From Streptomyces sp. NBC_01351 (GTDB taxonomy: Bacteria > Actinomycetota > Actinomycetes > Streptomycetales > Streptomycetaceae): a stretch of DNA of 64,000 nucleotides. The notes beneath the pieces are model-generated. The model ran no database searches. It was given only the letters and a program-made list of their open reading frames with translations, and was not told where the DNA came from. Positions 1 to 8,290 of the stretch are shown here, one piece after another. A program made the position numbers and the translations under genes. The stretch spans positions 2,848,501 through 2,912,500 of the forward strand of contig NZ_CP108356.1 of NCBI RefSeq assembly GCF_036237315.1. The letters are read 5' to 3'. Every line of letters starts with the position of its first letter. Position 1 is the first letter of the stretch.

Positions 1-1
1 G

Positions 2-265
2 CTGCGGGAGGACCACCGGGCCCTGGCCGACAAGCTCGCGGACTCCGCCGCCCACTTCTGGTACGAGGAGTCGGCCGAACTCGGCCACCACACCGGCCAC
101 ATGGACCTCACGGCCGTCCCCGTCGCCCCCGGCACCACGGCCTACCTCTGCGGCCCGCTGCCCTTCATGCGGGCGGTGCGCGAGCAGCTGATCGCCAAGG
201 GCGTGCCGGCCGCCGACGTCCACTACGAGGTGTTCGGCCCGGACCTGTGGCTGGCCTCCGCCTGA
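2..265 (+). CDS. C-terminus of a flavohaemoprotein / NAD(P)-ferredoxin-reductase-type oxidoreductase (partial)
   Basis: Only the last 87 codons are inside the window; the reading frame is open from base 2. The visible part carries the NAD-binding end of an FNR-type reductase module: a YLCGPLPFM motif followed by HYEVFGPD near the C-terminus. This ending is characteristic of flavohaemoproteins (Hmp), which detoxify NO by dioxygenation using a globin, an FAD and an NAD domain. The globin part would lie to the left and cannot be seen, so a stand-alone oxidoreductase or another globin-reductase remains possible. Confidence 0.75.
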   Translation: MREDHRALADKLADSAAHFWYEESAELGHHTGHMDLTAVPVAPGTTAYLCGPLPFMRAVREQLIAKGVPAADVHYEVFGPDLWLASA

Positions 266-371
266 CAGTGGCCGGATCACGCCCTAGCCCCGGAAGGGCC
301 GCCTCCACTAAACCGGAACGTAACCACGCGGGCACACACCGTGTCCGTCACGCACCGCAAAGGAGGCGGCC

Positions 372-962
372 ATGGCCGCACCCATGTCCGCGGACCGTTT
401 CATCGACGCCCTGCGCGACGAAGGCCTGACCGTCGTCGAGGTCGGCGCCTGGCGCACCCACAACCGCAACCACAAGGGCCCCTGGGGCCCCGTGCACGGC
501 GTGATGATCCACCACACGGTCACGCACGGCACCCCGAGCACCGTCCGGCTCTGCCGCGAGGGCGACCCGGCCCTCCCTGGCCCGCTCTGCCACGGCGTGA
601 TCGCCAAGGACGGCCGCGTCCACCTGGTCGGCTACGGCCGCGCCAACCACGCGGGCGCCGGGGACTCCGACGTCCTGGCCGCGGTGATCGCGGAGAAGCG
701 TCTCCCCCCGGACGACCGCGCGGACACCGACGGGAACCGCCACTTCTACGGCTTCGAGTGCGAGAACCTCGGCGACGGCGAGGACCCCTGGCCGACGGTC
801 CAACTGGACGCCATCACCCGCGCGGCCGCCGCGATCTGCCGGGTCCACGCCTGGACGGCCCGCTCGGTGATCGGCCACCTCGAATGGCAGCCGGGCAAGA
901 TCGACCCCAAGGGCTTCACCATGGCCTCCCTCCGCGAACGCGTCACGGAGCGCCTGAAGTAG
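372..962 (+). CDS. N-acetylmuramoyl-L-alanine amidase (PGRP/Amidase_2 type)
   Basis: A 196-residue protein that looks like a single amidase_2/peptidoglycan-recognition domain. The VMIHHTVTH stretch (about residues 43-51) supplies the first zinc histidine, GFECEN lies in the central beta strand, and IGHLEWQPGKIDP near residues 165-177 resembles the distal His/Lys zinc-site segment. The family cleaves the lactyl-amide bond between MurNAc and the stem peptide. There is no clear signal peptide, so it may act inside the cell, be exported another way, or be a phage-derived or effector-type enzyme. The start is fixed by a strong AAAGGAGG site (358-366) just before ATG 372. It stands alone between two unrelated genes. 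Confidence 0.85.
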   Translation: MAAPMSADRFIDALRDEGLTVVEVGAWRTHNRNHKGPWGPVHGVMIHHTVTHGTPSTVRLCREGDPALPGPLCHGVIAKDGRVHLVGYGRANHAGAGDSDVLAAVIAEKRLPPDDRADTDGNRHFYGFECENLGDGEDPWPTVQLDAITRAAAAICRVHAWTARSVIGHLEWQPGKIDPKGFTMASLRERVTERLK

Positions 963-1052
963 TCCCCTGCCACACCGGCCCCGGCGCGGCCCCGCCCCCG
1001 CCGGGGTCTCTGACGTGCGACGTCGCATCCGGCACGGGCTCACAATGGACGG

Positions 1053-1946
1053 GTGAGCCACCCCGAACTGCGACCCCGCCCGCCGTCGCCCCTGCACGAG
1101 GTCCCCGACGAGCGGTTCGCGGCGCACGGCGTACGGCTGCTGCTCAAGCGGGACGACCTCGTACATCCCGAACTGCCCGGCAACAAGTGGCGCAAGCTCG
1201 CGCCGAATCTGCGGGCGGCCGTGGAGGCCGGGCACGGCGGGCTCGTCACCTTCGGCGGGGCCTACTCGAACCACCTGCGGGCCACCGCCGCGGCCGGGCG
1301 GCTGCTCGGGATGGGGACCGTCGGGATCGTGCGCGGGGACGAGCTGGCCGTGCGGCCGCTCAACGATGCGCTGGCCCGGTGCGCGGCGGACGGGATGCGG
1401 CTGCACTTCGTTTCGCGGTCCGAGTACCGCCGCAAGGCCGAGCCGGAGGTGCTGGCGCGGCTGGTGGGCGCCGCCGGGGCGGAAGGCGCGTACGTGGTGC
1501 CCGAGGGCGGGAGCAACGCCCTGGCCCTGCACGGCTGCGCCGAGCTGGGCAGCGAGCTGCGGGGCGCGGCCGATGTGGTCGCCGTGGCCTGCGGGACCGG
1601 TGGGACCCTGGCCGGCCTGGCCGCCGGACTCGCCCCCGGGCAGCGGGCGCTGGGCGTGCCGGTGCTGGCGGGCGGCTTCCTGGGCGCGAAGATACGTTCC
1701 CTCCAGGCGGCCGCCTTCGGAGGTCCGGCCGGGGAGTGGAGCCTGGCCGAGGGGTACGACCACGGCGGCTACGCCCGCGTCCCGGCCGCGTTGGAGGCCT
1801 TCGCCCTCGACTTCGAGCGCCGCCACCGCCTCCCCGTCGAGCGGATCTACGTCGCCAAGCTGCTCTGGGCCCTGGCCGACCTCACCGCCTCCGGCGCGTT
1901 CCCCCATGGCACCACCTTGGCTGCGGTGATCACCGGCCGGCCGTAA
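1053..1946 (+). CDS. PLP-dependent D-cysteine desulfhydrase / ACC-deaminase-like enzyme
   Basis: A 297-residue fold-type II PLP enzyme of the ACCD/DcyD family. The expected PLP-binding lysine is in the LPGNKWRKL motif near residues 44-52, the FGGAYSNH substrate loop follows, and the phosphate-binding CGTGGTLAGL loop is near residue 180. The family degrades D-cysteine to pyruvate, H2S and ammonia, or opens the ring of 1-aminocyclopropane-1-carboxylate. The WRKL version of the lysine motif is more like DcyD, but the substrate cannot be decided from sequence. The GTG start at 1053 was chosen because it gives a complete N-terminus. The gene is followed by a 500-bp repeat-rich gap. Confidence 0.85.
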   Translation: MSHPELRPRPPSPLHEVPDERFAAHGVRLLLKRDDLVHPELPGNKWRKLAPNLRAAVEAGHGGLVTFGGAYSNHLRATAAAGRLLGMGTVGIVRGDELAVRPLNDALARCAADGMRLHFVSRSEYRRKAEPEVLARLVGAAGAEGAYVVPEGGSNALALHGCAELGSELRGAADVVAVACGTGGTLAGLAAGLAPGQRALGVPVLAGGFLGAKIRSLQAAAFGGPAGEWSLAEGYDHGGYARVPAALEAFALDFERRHRLPVERIYVAKLLWALADLTASGAFPHGTTLAAVITGRP

Positions 1947-2454
1947 CCGGGCGGGGCCGGTTGCCCTCCCGGGCGGTGTTGCGGAGCCCCTGCGGCGGCG
2001 CCGTTGCCGGAGCCCCTGCCCCGGCGCCTCAAACGCCGGCGGGGCTGAGGGTGCCCCCTGGGCCGGGACCGGCCTGTTGGGGCGGTGCCCCGGCGGAGTG
2101 TCTCCTCGTCCTCGCGCACCGAGGCACCGCTGCGAGACGTGAGGGTGGTTGCGCGCTCGTCCTGCGGGGACACTCCGCCGTGTCCCCACCCCAACGCACG
2201 CTCCCGGCCCAGCGGGCGGGGGTCAGGGCCGTCTGGCCGGTCCGCGGGGGCACTCCGGGGCGTCCCCGCAGGACGAGCGCGCAACCACCCCCCACTTCCA
2301 AAGGTGCCTCGGTGCGCGAGGACGAGGAGACGCCCCGGAGGGACACCGCGGACCAACCCGACGGCCAAAAACCCCGCCCCGGGGGGCAAACCCAGCCCCG
2401 CCGGCGATTGAGGCGCGGGATGCCGCCCGGCAGCGGCGCACCGCGGGGGGGGGA
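1947..2454. other. Gene-free gap with GC-rich intergenic repeats
   Basis: About 500 bp with no convincing gene. It holds two copies of the recurring Streptomyces intergenic repeat (core CTCAAACGCCGGCGGGGCTG near 2029-2050, and an inverted copy near 2396-2415), plus the very large hairpin described separately. Long open frames run through it on both strands but have no ribosome-binding sites and no protein-like composition; they are by-products of high GC. Confidence 0.7.
2102..2329. repeat. Long imperfect inverted repeat (228 bp hairpin)
   Basis: Two separate 27-nt blocks are perfectly complementary to two others. Block 2102-2128 pairs with 2303-2329, and block 2144-2170 pairs with 2263-2289, so the whole element can fold into one long hairpin with an internal bulge. 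Flanking bases are largely complementary as well. It lies between the convergent PLP enzyme (+) and antiporter (-) genes, where it could terminate transcription from both sides. Its length is far beyond an ordinary terminator; it resembles a duplicated and inverted copy of a GC-rich intergenic repeat. Confidence 0.8.
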
Positions 2455-4032
2455 TCACCCCGACTCGCGGTACGCCGCCGCCTCCTCCAGGTCCAGGCGG
2501 CGCAGCAGGGCCCGCAGCATCTCGTCGTCGATCCGGCGGGCGTCGCGCAGCGATACGAAGACCTCTCGCTCGGCCTCGATCATCTCGCGGGCCAGGCGCC
2601 GGTAGACGTCGTCCGCCGACTCCCCCGTCACCGGGTTGACCTCACCCAGCCGCTCCCACACCGCGTTGCGCCGCCGTTCCAGCACGGTCCTCAGCCGGTC
2701 CGCCAGCGGTGGCGGCAGCGTGCTGTTCTCGGGCTGTTCCAGCAGCTCCGTCAGCCGGTCCTCCGCCGCCCGCGAGGCCTGGCTCTGCGCCTGCGCCTCC
2801 GCCAGGGTCTCCGCCTGTAGGTCCTTCGGCGGCAGCTTCAGCACCCTGATCAGCGGCGGCAGGGTGAGGCCCTGGACGACCAGGGTGCCGATGACCGTCG
2901 TGAAGGTGAGGAAGAGGATCAGGTTCCGGTGCGGGACGGTTACCGGCACGGAGAACGCGATGGCCAGCGAGACCACCCCGCGCATCCCGGCCCAGCCGAC
3001 GATCACCGGGGCCTTCCAGTCGGTGTCGGGCTCCCGTTTGCGGATCCGCGCCGAGAGCCTCGGCAGGAAGGTCGCCGGGAACACCCACAGGAACCGGGCC
3101 ACCACCACCGCGACGAACACCACGACCGCGTACCAGGCGGCGACCAGGCCCTCGTACTCGCCCAGCCCCTTGAGGACCACCGGCAGTTGGAGCCCGATCA
3201 GCGCGAAGACCACCGACTCCAGCACGAAGGCGACCACCTTCCACACCGCCTCCTCCTGGAGCCGGGTCGCGAAGTCGACCTGCCAGTTCCGGTGCCCGAG
3301 GTACAGCGCGACGACGACCACCGCGAGCACCCCCGAGGCGTGCACCCGCTCCGCCGCCGCGTACGCCACGAAGGGGATCAGCAGCGACAGGGTGTTCTGG
3401 AGCAGCGGCTCCTTCAGCCGCTTGCGGAGCTGGTGGATCGGCACCATCAGCAGCAGGCCCACGCCGACCCCGCCCACCGAGGCCACCAGGAACTCGGCGA
3501 TCCCGCCGGCCCAGCCGGCGCTCACCCCGACCGCCGCCGCCAGGGCCACGTTGTAGGCGGTGATCGCGGTGGCGTCGTTGACCAGGGACTCACCCTGCAG
3601 GATGGTCGTGATCCTGTTCGGCAGGCCGAGCTTGCGGGCGATGGCGGTGGCGGCGACCGCGTCGGGCGGCGCGATCACCGCGCCCAGCACCAGCGCGACC
3701 GGCAGCGTGAGCGCCGGCATCACCAGGTAGGCCACGTAGCCGACGGCGAGCGTCGCGAAGAGCACGTAGCCGACCGACAGCAGCGCCACGGGCCGCATGT
3801 TCGCCCGCAGGTCCAGGTACGAGCTGTCCACGGCGGCCGTGTGCAGCAGCGGCGGGAGCAGCAGCGGCAGCACGATGTGCGGGTCGAGTGCGTACGAGGG
3901 CACGCCCGGGACGTACGCGGCCACCAGCCCCACCGCGACGAGCAGCAGCGGCGCCGGCACCGGCGTCCGGCGGGCGATGCCCGCAACGGCGGCGCTGCCC
4001 GCGATCAGCGCCACCAGCGGCAATACCTCCAT
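2455..4032 (-). CDS. Na+/H+ antiporter of the CPA1 (NhaP/NHE) family
   Basis: A 525-residue membrane protein with about 12 hydrophobic segments, followed by a charged cytoplasmic tail of roughly 110 residues. The ESLVNDATAIT segment carries the conserved ND pair of the CPA1 ion-binding site, and APPDAVAATAI is typical of the preceding re-entrant helix. It exchanges Na+ (or K+/Li+) for protons across the plasma membrane. The frame stays open upstream, but the start is placed at ATG 4032 because the protein there begins directly with the first hydrophobic helix; the longer extension is cysteine- and tryptophan-rich nonsense. It is divergent from the UBP zinc-finger gene with 55 bp between them. 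Confidence 0.9.
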   Translation of the reverse strand: MEVLPLVALIAGSAAVAGIARRTPVPAPLLLVAVGLVAAYVPGVPSYALDPHIVLPLLLPPLLHTAAVDSSYLDLRANMRPVALLSVGYVLFATLAVGYVAYLVMPALTLPVALVLGAVIAPPDAVAATAIARKLGLPNRITTILQGESLVNDATAITAYNVALAAAVGVSAGWAGGIAEFLVASVGGVGVGLLLMVPIHQLRKRLKEPLLQNTLSLLIPFVAYAAAERVHASGVLAVVVVALYLGHRNWQVDFATRLQEEAVWKVVAFVLESVVFALIGLQLPVVLKGLGEYEGLVAAWYAVVVFVAVVVARFLWVFPATFLPRLSARIRKREPDTDWKAPVIVGWAGMRGVVSLAIAFSVPVTVPHRNLILFLTFTTVIGTLVVQGLTLPPLIRVLKLPPKDLQAETLAEAQAQSQASRAAEDRLTELLEQPENSTLPPPLADRLRTVLERRRNAVWERLGEVNPVTGESADDVYRRLAREMIEAEREVFVSLRDARRIDDEMLRALLRRLDLEEAAAYRESG

Positions 4033-4087
4033 CGAAGATCCATCCTCGTTCGTCGTGCGCCAGCGCCCGCGTCGTACGCTCGTCATC

Positions 4088-4348
4088 ATGAGCGAGTGCA
4101 CCCACGTTGCCGAACTGCCGCGCCCCGAGCCCATCCCGTCTGCCCAGACCTGCCCCGAATGTCTGGCGACCGGCAGCCACCCGGTCCAGCTGCGGATGTG
4201 CCTGGCGTGCGGGCACGTGGGCTGCTGCGATTCCTCGCCGCACCGGCACGCGACGGCGCACCACCAGGAGACCGGCCATCCGGTCATGCGGAGTTTCGAA
4301 CCGGGCGAGACCTGGCGGTGGTGTTTTGTCGACGGTTCGATCGTCTGA
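4088..4348 (+). CDS. UBP-type zinc-finger domain protein
   Basis: An 86-residue protein that is almost entirely one ZnF-UBP module. Metal ligands are visible as CTH near residue 4, CPEC, CLACGHVGCC, and SPHRHATAHHQETGHPV. In eukaryotes this fold binds the C-terminal tail of ubiquitin; in actinobacteria its partner is unknown. It lies just upstream of the anti-sigma/sigma pair and divergent from the antiporter. ATG 4088 was chosen because the zinc finger starts immediately after it. No catalytic domain accompanies it. Confidence 0.85.
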   Translation: MSECTHVAELPRPEPIPSAQTCPECLATGSHPVQLRMCLACGHVGCCDSSPHRHATAHHQETGHPVMRSFEPGETWRWCFVDGSIV

Positions 4349-4358
4349 GGCGGGGTAG
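4334..4358 (+). promoter_or_regulatory. Candidate SigB/SigH-type promoter
   Basis: GGTT at 4334-4337 and GGGTAG at 4353-4358 are separated by 15 bp, close to the GNNT-N14-16-GGGTA(C/T) pattern of Streptomyces SigB-family sigma factors. It sits at the end of the zinc-finger gene, about 200 bp before the anti-sigma start, where autoregulation of the operon would be expected. The match is short and could be chance. Confidence 0.3.
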
Positions 4359-4561
4359 GTCAACCCTCCGCCGGTTCCCCTGATTTGGGCCCCGCAGACC
4401 CCTAGCCACTGTGCGTACCCATGGGCTTACCATCAGTCACTGGGCAGCGGCATGGCCGGCCGGGGCGCTCCAGCGGGCGCCGAGAGGGGTGCCGCGACAC
4501 GATCGCCCGGATCGCGATAGCGTCACCGGCGAACAGAGCTCGTACCACCTTGGAGGTGAGG

Positions 4562-4975
4562 GTGTCCCAGATCGCAGGCGAGCCCGGGACCCAGGACTTC
4601 GTGGAAGTCCGGCTGCCCGCTGCGGGTGCCTACCTGTCGGTGCTGCGGACGGCCACGGCCGGCCTCGCGGCACGTTTGGACTTCACCCTCGACGAGATCG
4701 AGGACCTCCGCATCGCGGTGGACGAGGCCTGCGCGATCCTGCTCCAGCAGGCCGTGCCCGGCTCCGTCCTCAGCTGCGTCTTCCGGCTCATCGGGGATTC
4801 GCTGGAGGTGACCGTTTCCGCGCCGACCACCGACGGGCGCGCGCCGGAGCGCGATACGTTCGCGTGGACGGTCCTGTCGGCGCTGGCCGGCAAGGTCGAG
4901 GCCACGGTCGAGGAGAACAAGACAGTGAGCATCAGCCTCTACAAACAGCGCGGCGCGGGACCAGGCCCGGCGTGA
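4562..4975 (+). CDS. Anti-sigma factor, RsbW/SpoIIAB-type kinase (UshX/PrsH-like)
   Basis: A 137-residue HATPase_c_2 protein. The LRIAVDEACAILLQQ segment (about residues 44-58) is the N-box helix of the GHKL ATPase fold. Proteins of this type hold a SigB-family sigma factor and release it when an anti-anti-sigma partner binds. The GTG start at 4562 is preceded by GGAGGTGAG at the right distance. Its stop overlaps the first possible GTG of the sigma factor in a GTGA junction, implying coupled translation. In S. coelicolor the equivalent of this pair is ushX(prsH)-sigH; I infer the identity from order and sequence type. Confidence 0.88.
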   Translation: MSQIAGEPGTQDFVEVRLPAAGAYLSVLRTATAGLAARLDFTLDEIEDLRIAVDEACAILLQQAVPGSVLSCVFRLIGDSLEVTVSAPTTDGRAPERDTFAWTVLSALAGKVEATVEENKTVSISLYKQRGAGPGPA

Positions 4976-6030
4976 GCGGCGGGGAGATCCCGGTGCGGGG
5001 CGGGGATCGGCCCCGGGTGCGGCACGAGGTCGACGGCGGCATCCCGGAGCAGCAGCACGCCCGGCCGCACCCGGCTGAAGCGGATGCGGATGACGGCTTT
5101 TTGGACTCGGCGGAGCGACGGGCGGGCCCTATGAGCGAGAACCAGCACGATCAAGTACAGCCACCGGAGGCCGCTGCCAAGCCTCCGGAGGAGGCCTTCG
5201 GTGTGCCCGAGGTCCCCGGGGCCCCCGAGCCGCCGGCGCCGCCGGTGTTCCCGGTGACCCGTGCGCTGCCCGATCCGCGCGACCGCAGTGGCGCGCGGGC
5301 CCTCTTCATCGAGCTGCGGGCGCTGCCCGACGGTTCGCCGGAGAAGGCGGAGCTGCGCAACCGCCTCGTACGGATGCACCTGCCGCTGGTGGAGCACCTG
5401 GCGCGGCGGTTCCGCAACCGCGGTGAGCCGCTGGACGACCTGACGCAGGTCGCGACGATCGGCCTGATCAAGTCGGTGGACCGGTTCGACCCGGACCGCG
5501 GGGTCGAGTTCTCCACGTACGCCACGCCCACGGTGGTCGGCGAGATCAAGCGCCACTTCCGTGACAAGGGCTGGGCCGTACGGGTCCCCAGGCGCCTGCA
5601 GGAGCTGCGGCTCTCGCTGACGACGGCCACGGCGGAACTGTCCCAGCAGCACGGCCGCTCCCCGACCGTGCACGAGCTGGCCGAGCGGCTGGGGATCTCC
5701 GAGGAGGAGGTGCTGGAGGGCCTGGAATCGGCCAATGCCTACAGCACGCTCTCGCTGGACGTCCCGGACACCGACGACGAGTCGCCGGCGGTCGCGGACA
5801 CCCTGGGCTCGGAGGACGAGGCCCTGGAGGGCGTCGAGTACCGCGAGTCCCTCAAGCCGCTACTGGAGGGCCTGCCGCCGCGGGAGAAGCGGATCCTGCT
5901 GCTTCGGTTCTTCGGCAACATGACCCAGTCGCAGATCGCCCAGGAGGTCGGCATCTCCCAGATGCACGTCTCGCGCCTGCTGGCCCGCACCCTGGCCCAG
6001 CTCCGCGAGAAGCTCCTCGTGGAGGAGTAG
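4972..6030 (+). CDS. sigH: RNA polymerase sigma factor of the SigB/SigF/SigH family
   Basis: Region 2 contains HLPLVEHLARRF and LDDLTQVATIGL followed by the FSTYATPTVVGEIKRHF core-binding/-10 segment. Region 3 has VPRRLQEL, and region 4 ends with the MTQSQIAQEVGISQMHVSR helix-turn-helix. This is a stress/sporulation-type sigma factor that directs core polymerase to GGGTA-type promoters. Two starts are credible: GTG 4972, which overlaps the anti-sigma stop and gives 352 residues, and ATG 5131, which gives 299 residues. S. coelicolor SigH is known to be made in several N-terminal lengths, so both may be used. The N-terminal extension is low-complexity and charged. Its last gene neighbour, on the other strand, begins 10 bp away. 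Confidence 0.88.
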   Translation: MSGGEIPVRGGDRPRVRHEVDGGIPEQQHARPHPAEADADDGFLDSAERRAGPMSENQHDQVQPPEAAAKPPEEAFGVPEVPGAPEPPAPPVFPVTRALPDPRDRSGARALFIELRALPDGSPEKAELRNRLVRMHLPLVEHLARRFRNRGEPLDDLTQVATIGLIKSVDRFDPDRGVEFSTYATPTVVGEIKRHFRDKGWAVRVPRRLQELRLSLTTATAELSQQHGRSPTVHELAERLGISEEEVLEGLESANAYSTLSLDVPDTDDESPAVADTLGSEDEALEGVEYRESLKPLLEGLPPREKRILLLRFFGNMTQSQIAQEVGISQMHVSRLLARTLAQLREKLLVEE

Positions 6031-6040
6031 GCCGTACCGG

Positions 6041-6502
6041 CTATCGGGTCTGCTCCGCGGGCCCGATGCCGAGGGCTTCGGTCGCCGTGGGGTTCACCAG
6101 GAGCGCCGTGACGGCGACCGCGGCCAGGGCCAGCGCCACGGCGGCCGCGATCATCGCGCCCCCGGTGCTGTACAGCGTGTACGCCACCGGCAGCGCCATC
6201 AGCTGGGTGATCATCGCCGGGCCGCGGCTCCAGCGGCGGCCCAGGCGCAGGCCGCGCGCCCCGATCAGCGGCAGCGCGGCGAGCACGAGGAGGGTGATCC
6301 CGCCGGTCTCGGCCTGCTGCGCGGAGTCGGGGTCGCCGGCGATGCCCACGTACAGCATGTAGACGCCGAGGCCGGCCAGTGCCAGTCCCTCCAGTGCGGT
6401 GAGCACGGCGGCTGCGGTCAGCCGCCGGGGCAGCGCGGCGGCGGGTGCGGCGGCGGGCGCGGGTGCGGCGGCGGGGGCCTTCTGGGGCTGCTTCTTACTC
6501 AC
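6041..6502 (-). CDS. Integral membrane protein of unknown function
   Basis: A 153-residue protein with an alanine/proline-rich cytoplasmic start (repeated PAAAPA) followed by four hydrophobic segments, consistent with a four-helix membrane protein. The GTG at 6502 was taken as start (VSKKQPQK), which places positive charges before the first helix. It is divergent from the lipid kinase gene. I recognise no catalytic motif; it is of a type widely conserved in Streptomyces. Confidence 0.75.
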   Translation of the reverse strand: MSKKQPQKAPAAAPAPAAAPAAALPRRLTAAAVLTALEGLALAGLGVYMLYVGIAGDPDSAQQAETGGITLLVLAALPLIGARGLRLGRRWSRGPAMITQLMALPVAYTLYSTGGAMIAAAVALALAAVAVTALLVNPTATEALGIGPAEQTR

Positions 6503-6586
6503 TCCAGCAGGGTAGCGGCGCTGCCCTGACCGCCAAGGGGACGGGCAGTAGGGTCGGCATATGCGGGGGTGGGTAGGCTGGCGCCC

Positions 6587-7552
6587 ATGCGTGCACTCCT
6601 CGTGGCCAACCCAGCAGCGACGACCACCAGCGCGCGCACGCGCGACGTACTGATCCACGCGCTGGCCAGCGAGATGAAGCTGGAGGCGGTGACCACCGAG
6701 TACCGGGGTCACGCCCGGGACCTGGCGCGCAAGGCCGCGCACGAGGGGCTCGACCTCGTGGTGGCGCTGGGCGGCGACGGCACGGTCAACGAGGTGGTCA
6801 ACGGGCTGCTGCACGACGGGCCCGATCCGGAGCGGCTGCCCCGGCTGGCGGTGGTCCCCGGCGGTTCGACCAATGTGTTCGCCCGCGCGCTCGGTCTGCC
6901 CAACGACGCGGTCGAGGCGACCGGCGCCCTGCTGGACGCGCTGCGGGAGCGGCGCGAGCGGACGGTGGGCCTGGGCCTGGCGGCCGGCACCCCGGGCACG
7001 GAGGACGAATCGGTTCCGGCCCGCTGGTTCACGTTCTGCGCGGGCTTCGGTTTCGACGCGGGCGTAGTCGGCCGGGTCGAGCAGCAGCGGGAGCGCGGCA
7101 AGCGTTCGACGCACGCGCTCTACGTACGACAGCTGATGCGGCAGTTCTGGGAGGAGCCCAACCGCCGGCACGGCACGGTCACGCTGGAGCGCCCCGGAGC
7201 GGATCCGGTGACGGATCTGGTGCTGTCGATAGTGTGCAACACCTCACCGTGGACGTTTCTGGGCAATCGTCCGCTTTACGCCTCTCCGGAGGCGTCGTTC
7301 GATACCGCGCTTGACGTATTGGCGCTGGACCGTTTGTCAACTCCGGCGGTCGCGCGGTACGCGACACAGCTCCTGACCTCGACTCCTGAGCGGGGTCCGC
7401 ACGGCAAGCACGCGGTGTCTCTGCACGATCTGACCGACTTCACCTTGCATTCGAAGGTCCCGCTTCCGTTCCAGATGGACGGAGACCACCTCGGCCTGCG
7501 TACCAGCGTTCGGTTCACAGGCGTACGCCGTGCACTGCGTGTGATTGTGTGA
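6587..7552 (+). CDS. Diacylglycerol/sphingosine kinase-like lipid kinase (DAGK_cat)
   Basis: A 321-residue protein starting with the VANPAATTT phosphate-binding segment, followed by the invariant LGGDGTVNEV nucleotide loop near residues 66-75 and the VPGGSTNVFARALGLP motif near 95-110. These define the DAGK/YegS/LCB5 family, which phosphorylates lipid hydroxyls such as diacylglycerol or a glycolipid. The C-terminal half holds the usual beta-sandwich with FQMDGD. It probably acts at the inner face of the membrane in lipid turnover; the exact substrate is not predictable. The nearest plausible start is ATG 6587. Confidence 0.88.
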   Translation: MRALLVANPAATTTSARTRDVLIHALASEMKLEAVTTEYRGHARDLARKAAHEGLDLVVALGGDGTVNEVVNGLLHDGPDPERLPRLAVVPGGSTNVFARALGLPNDAVEATGALLDALRERRERTVGLGLAAGTPGTEDESVPARWFTFCAGFGFDAGVVGRVEQQRERGKRSTHALYVRQLMRQFWEEPNRRHGTVTLERPGADPVTDLVLSIVCNTSPWTFLGNRPLYASPEASFDTALDVLALDRLSTPAVARYATQLLTSTPERGPHGKHAVSLHDLTDFTLHSKVPLPFQMDGDHLGLRTSVRFTGVRRALRVIV

Positions 7553-7874
7553 GCGGAAGGGCCCAAAGTCCTTTCACTCGAACGTTTACACGCCGGTCCA
7601 CCCTCACGATGTAGGGCTGTGACCTAGTAGACACCGACGAATCAAAAAAAACTTTCCGGAAGGGGTTGTATCCCCGTCCGAGGTTTGCGAATCTCTTCAT
7701 GGCGATCGGGACAGCCCGCAGAACCCGGCACCCACACAGACCGCCAGAACCCCTCCACGAATCTCTGACTGATCACCCCGGAAACTGGGCGGTCGCCCTT
7801 CCCTCACGGGGGGATTCGTGAAAGCGTTCACATTCACAAGCAACCTGCCCGCAATACAAGGAGATGGAGCAGCC
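7553..7874 (+). promoter_or_regulatory. Long upstream region of wblE
   Basis: This gene-free 320 bp is noticeably less GC-rich than its surroundings and contains an A8 run (7645-7652), the palindrome TTCCGGAA just after it, and the inverted repeat GTGAA-AGCG-TTCAC at 7818-7831. The last resembles the Streptomyces Crp motif GTG-N6-GNCAC with one mismatch. The region most likely carries the promoter(s) and a long untranslated leader of wblE. The wblE ribosome-binding site AAGGAGATGG is at 7857-7866. Confidence 0.5.
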
Positions 7875-8132
7875 ATGGACTGGCGTCACAACGCCGTTTG
7901 TCGTGAGGAAGACCCGGAACTCTTCTTCCCCATCGGCAACACCGGTCCTGCGCTGCTGCAGATCGAGGAAGCCAAGGCCGTCTGCCGCCGTTGCCCCGTC
8001 ATGGAGCAGTGCCTGCAGTGGGCGCTCGAGTCCGGTCAGGACTCCGGTGTCTGGGGCGGTCTCAGCGAGGACGAGCGCCGCGCAATGAAGCGCCGCGCCG
8101 CTCGCAATCGGGCGCGCAACGCAACCGCCTGA
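7875..8132 (+). CDS. wblE: WhiB-family iron-sulfur transcription factor WblE
   Basis: An 85-residue WhiB-like protein with the four cluster-ligating cysteines C9, C37, C40 and C46 (C..CxxCxxxxxC), the GVWGG turn near residues 58-62, and a basic tail (KRRAARNRAR) that contacts DNA. WhiB-like proteins bind an O2- and NO-sensitive [4Fe-4S] cluster and associate with sigma region 4 of the principal sigma factor. Length and sequence fit WblE (WhiB1-like), the form present in most actinobacteria and often essential. The ATG at 7875 follows a strong ribosome-binding site, and a clear terminator follows the gene. Confidence 0.92.
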   Translation: MDWRHNAVCREEDPELFFPIGNTGPALLQIEEAKAVCRRCPVMEQCLQWALESGQDSGVWGGLSEDERRAMKRRAARNRARNATA

Positions 8133-8199
8133 CATCGACTTTCGAGCCTCGACGCGCAGCGCGTAGTACCCGTATAAGCGCTTGGCACCGTGCTCTTGG

Positions 8200-8230
8200 G
8201 CCCCGGACCGATCACCCTTCGGTCCGGGGC
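8200..8230. terminator. Hairpin terminator after wblE
   Basis: A perfect 12-bp stem (GCCCCGGACCGA with its complement) around a 7-nt loop. It lies between wblE (+) and the 3' end of the convergent sensor kinase (-), so it can serve both. Confidence 0.75.
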
Positions 8231-8290
8231 TCAGTGCTGTCCGGGGTGCAATCCCGTCACTTTGGGTGACGGTCCGGCCGCTACTTCCCG

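Noticed and set aside
341..2605. 754-codon plus-strand open frame, and the 613-codon minus-strand frame overlapping it (348-2189)
   Set aside because: Both are Arg/Pro/Ala-rich products of high GC running through the amidase and PLP-enzyme genes; no ribosome-binding site and no recognisable domain.
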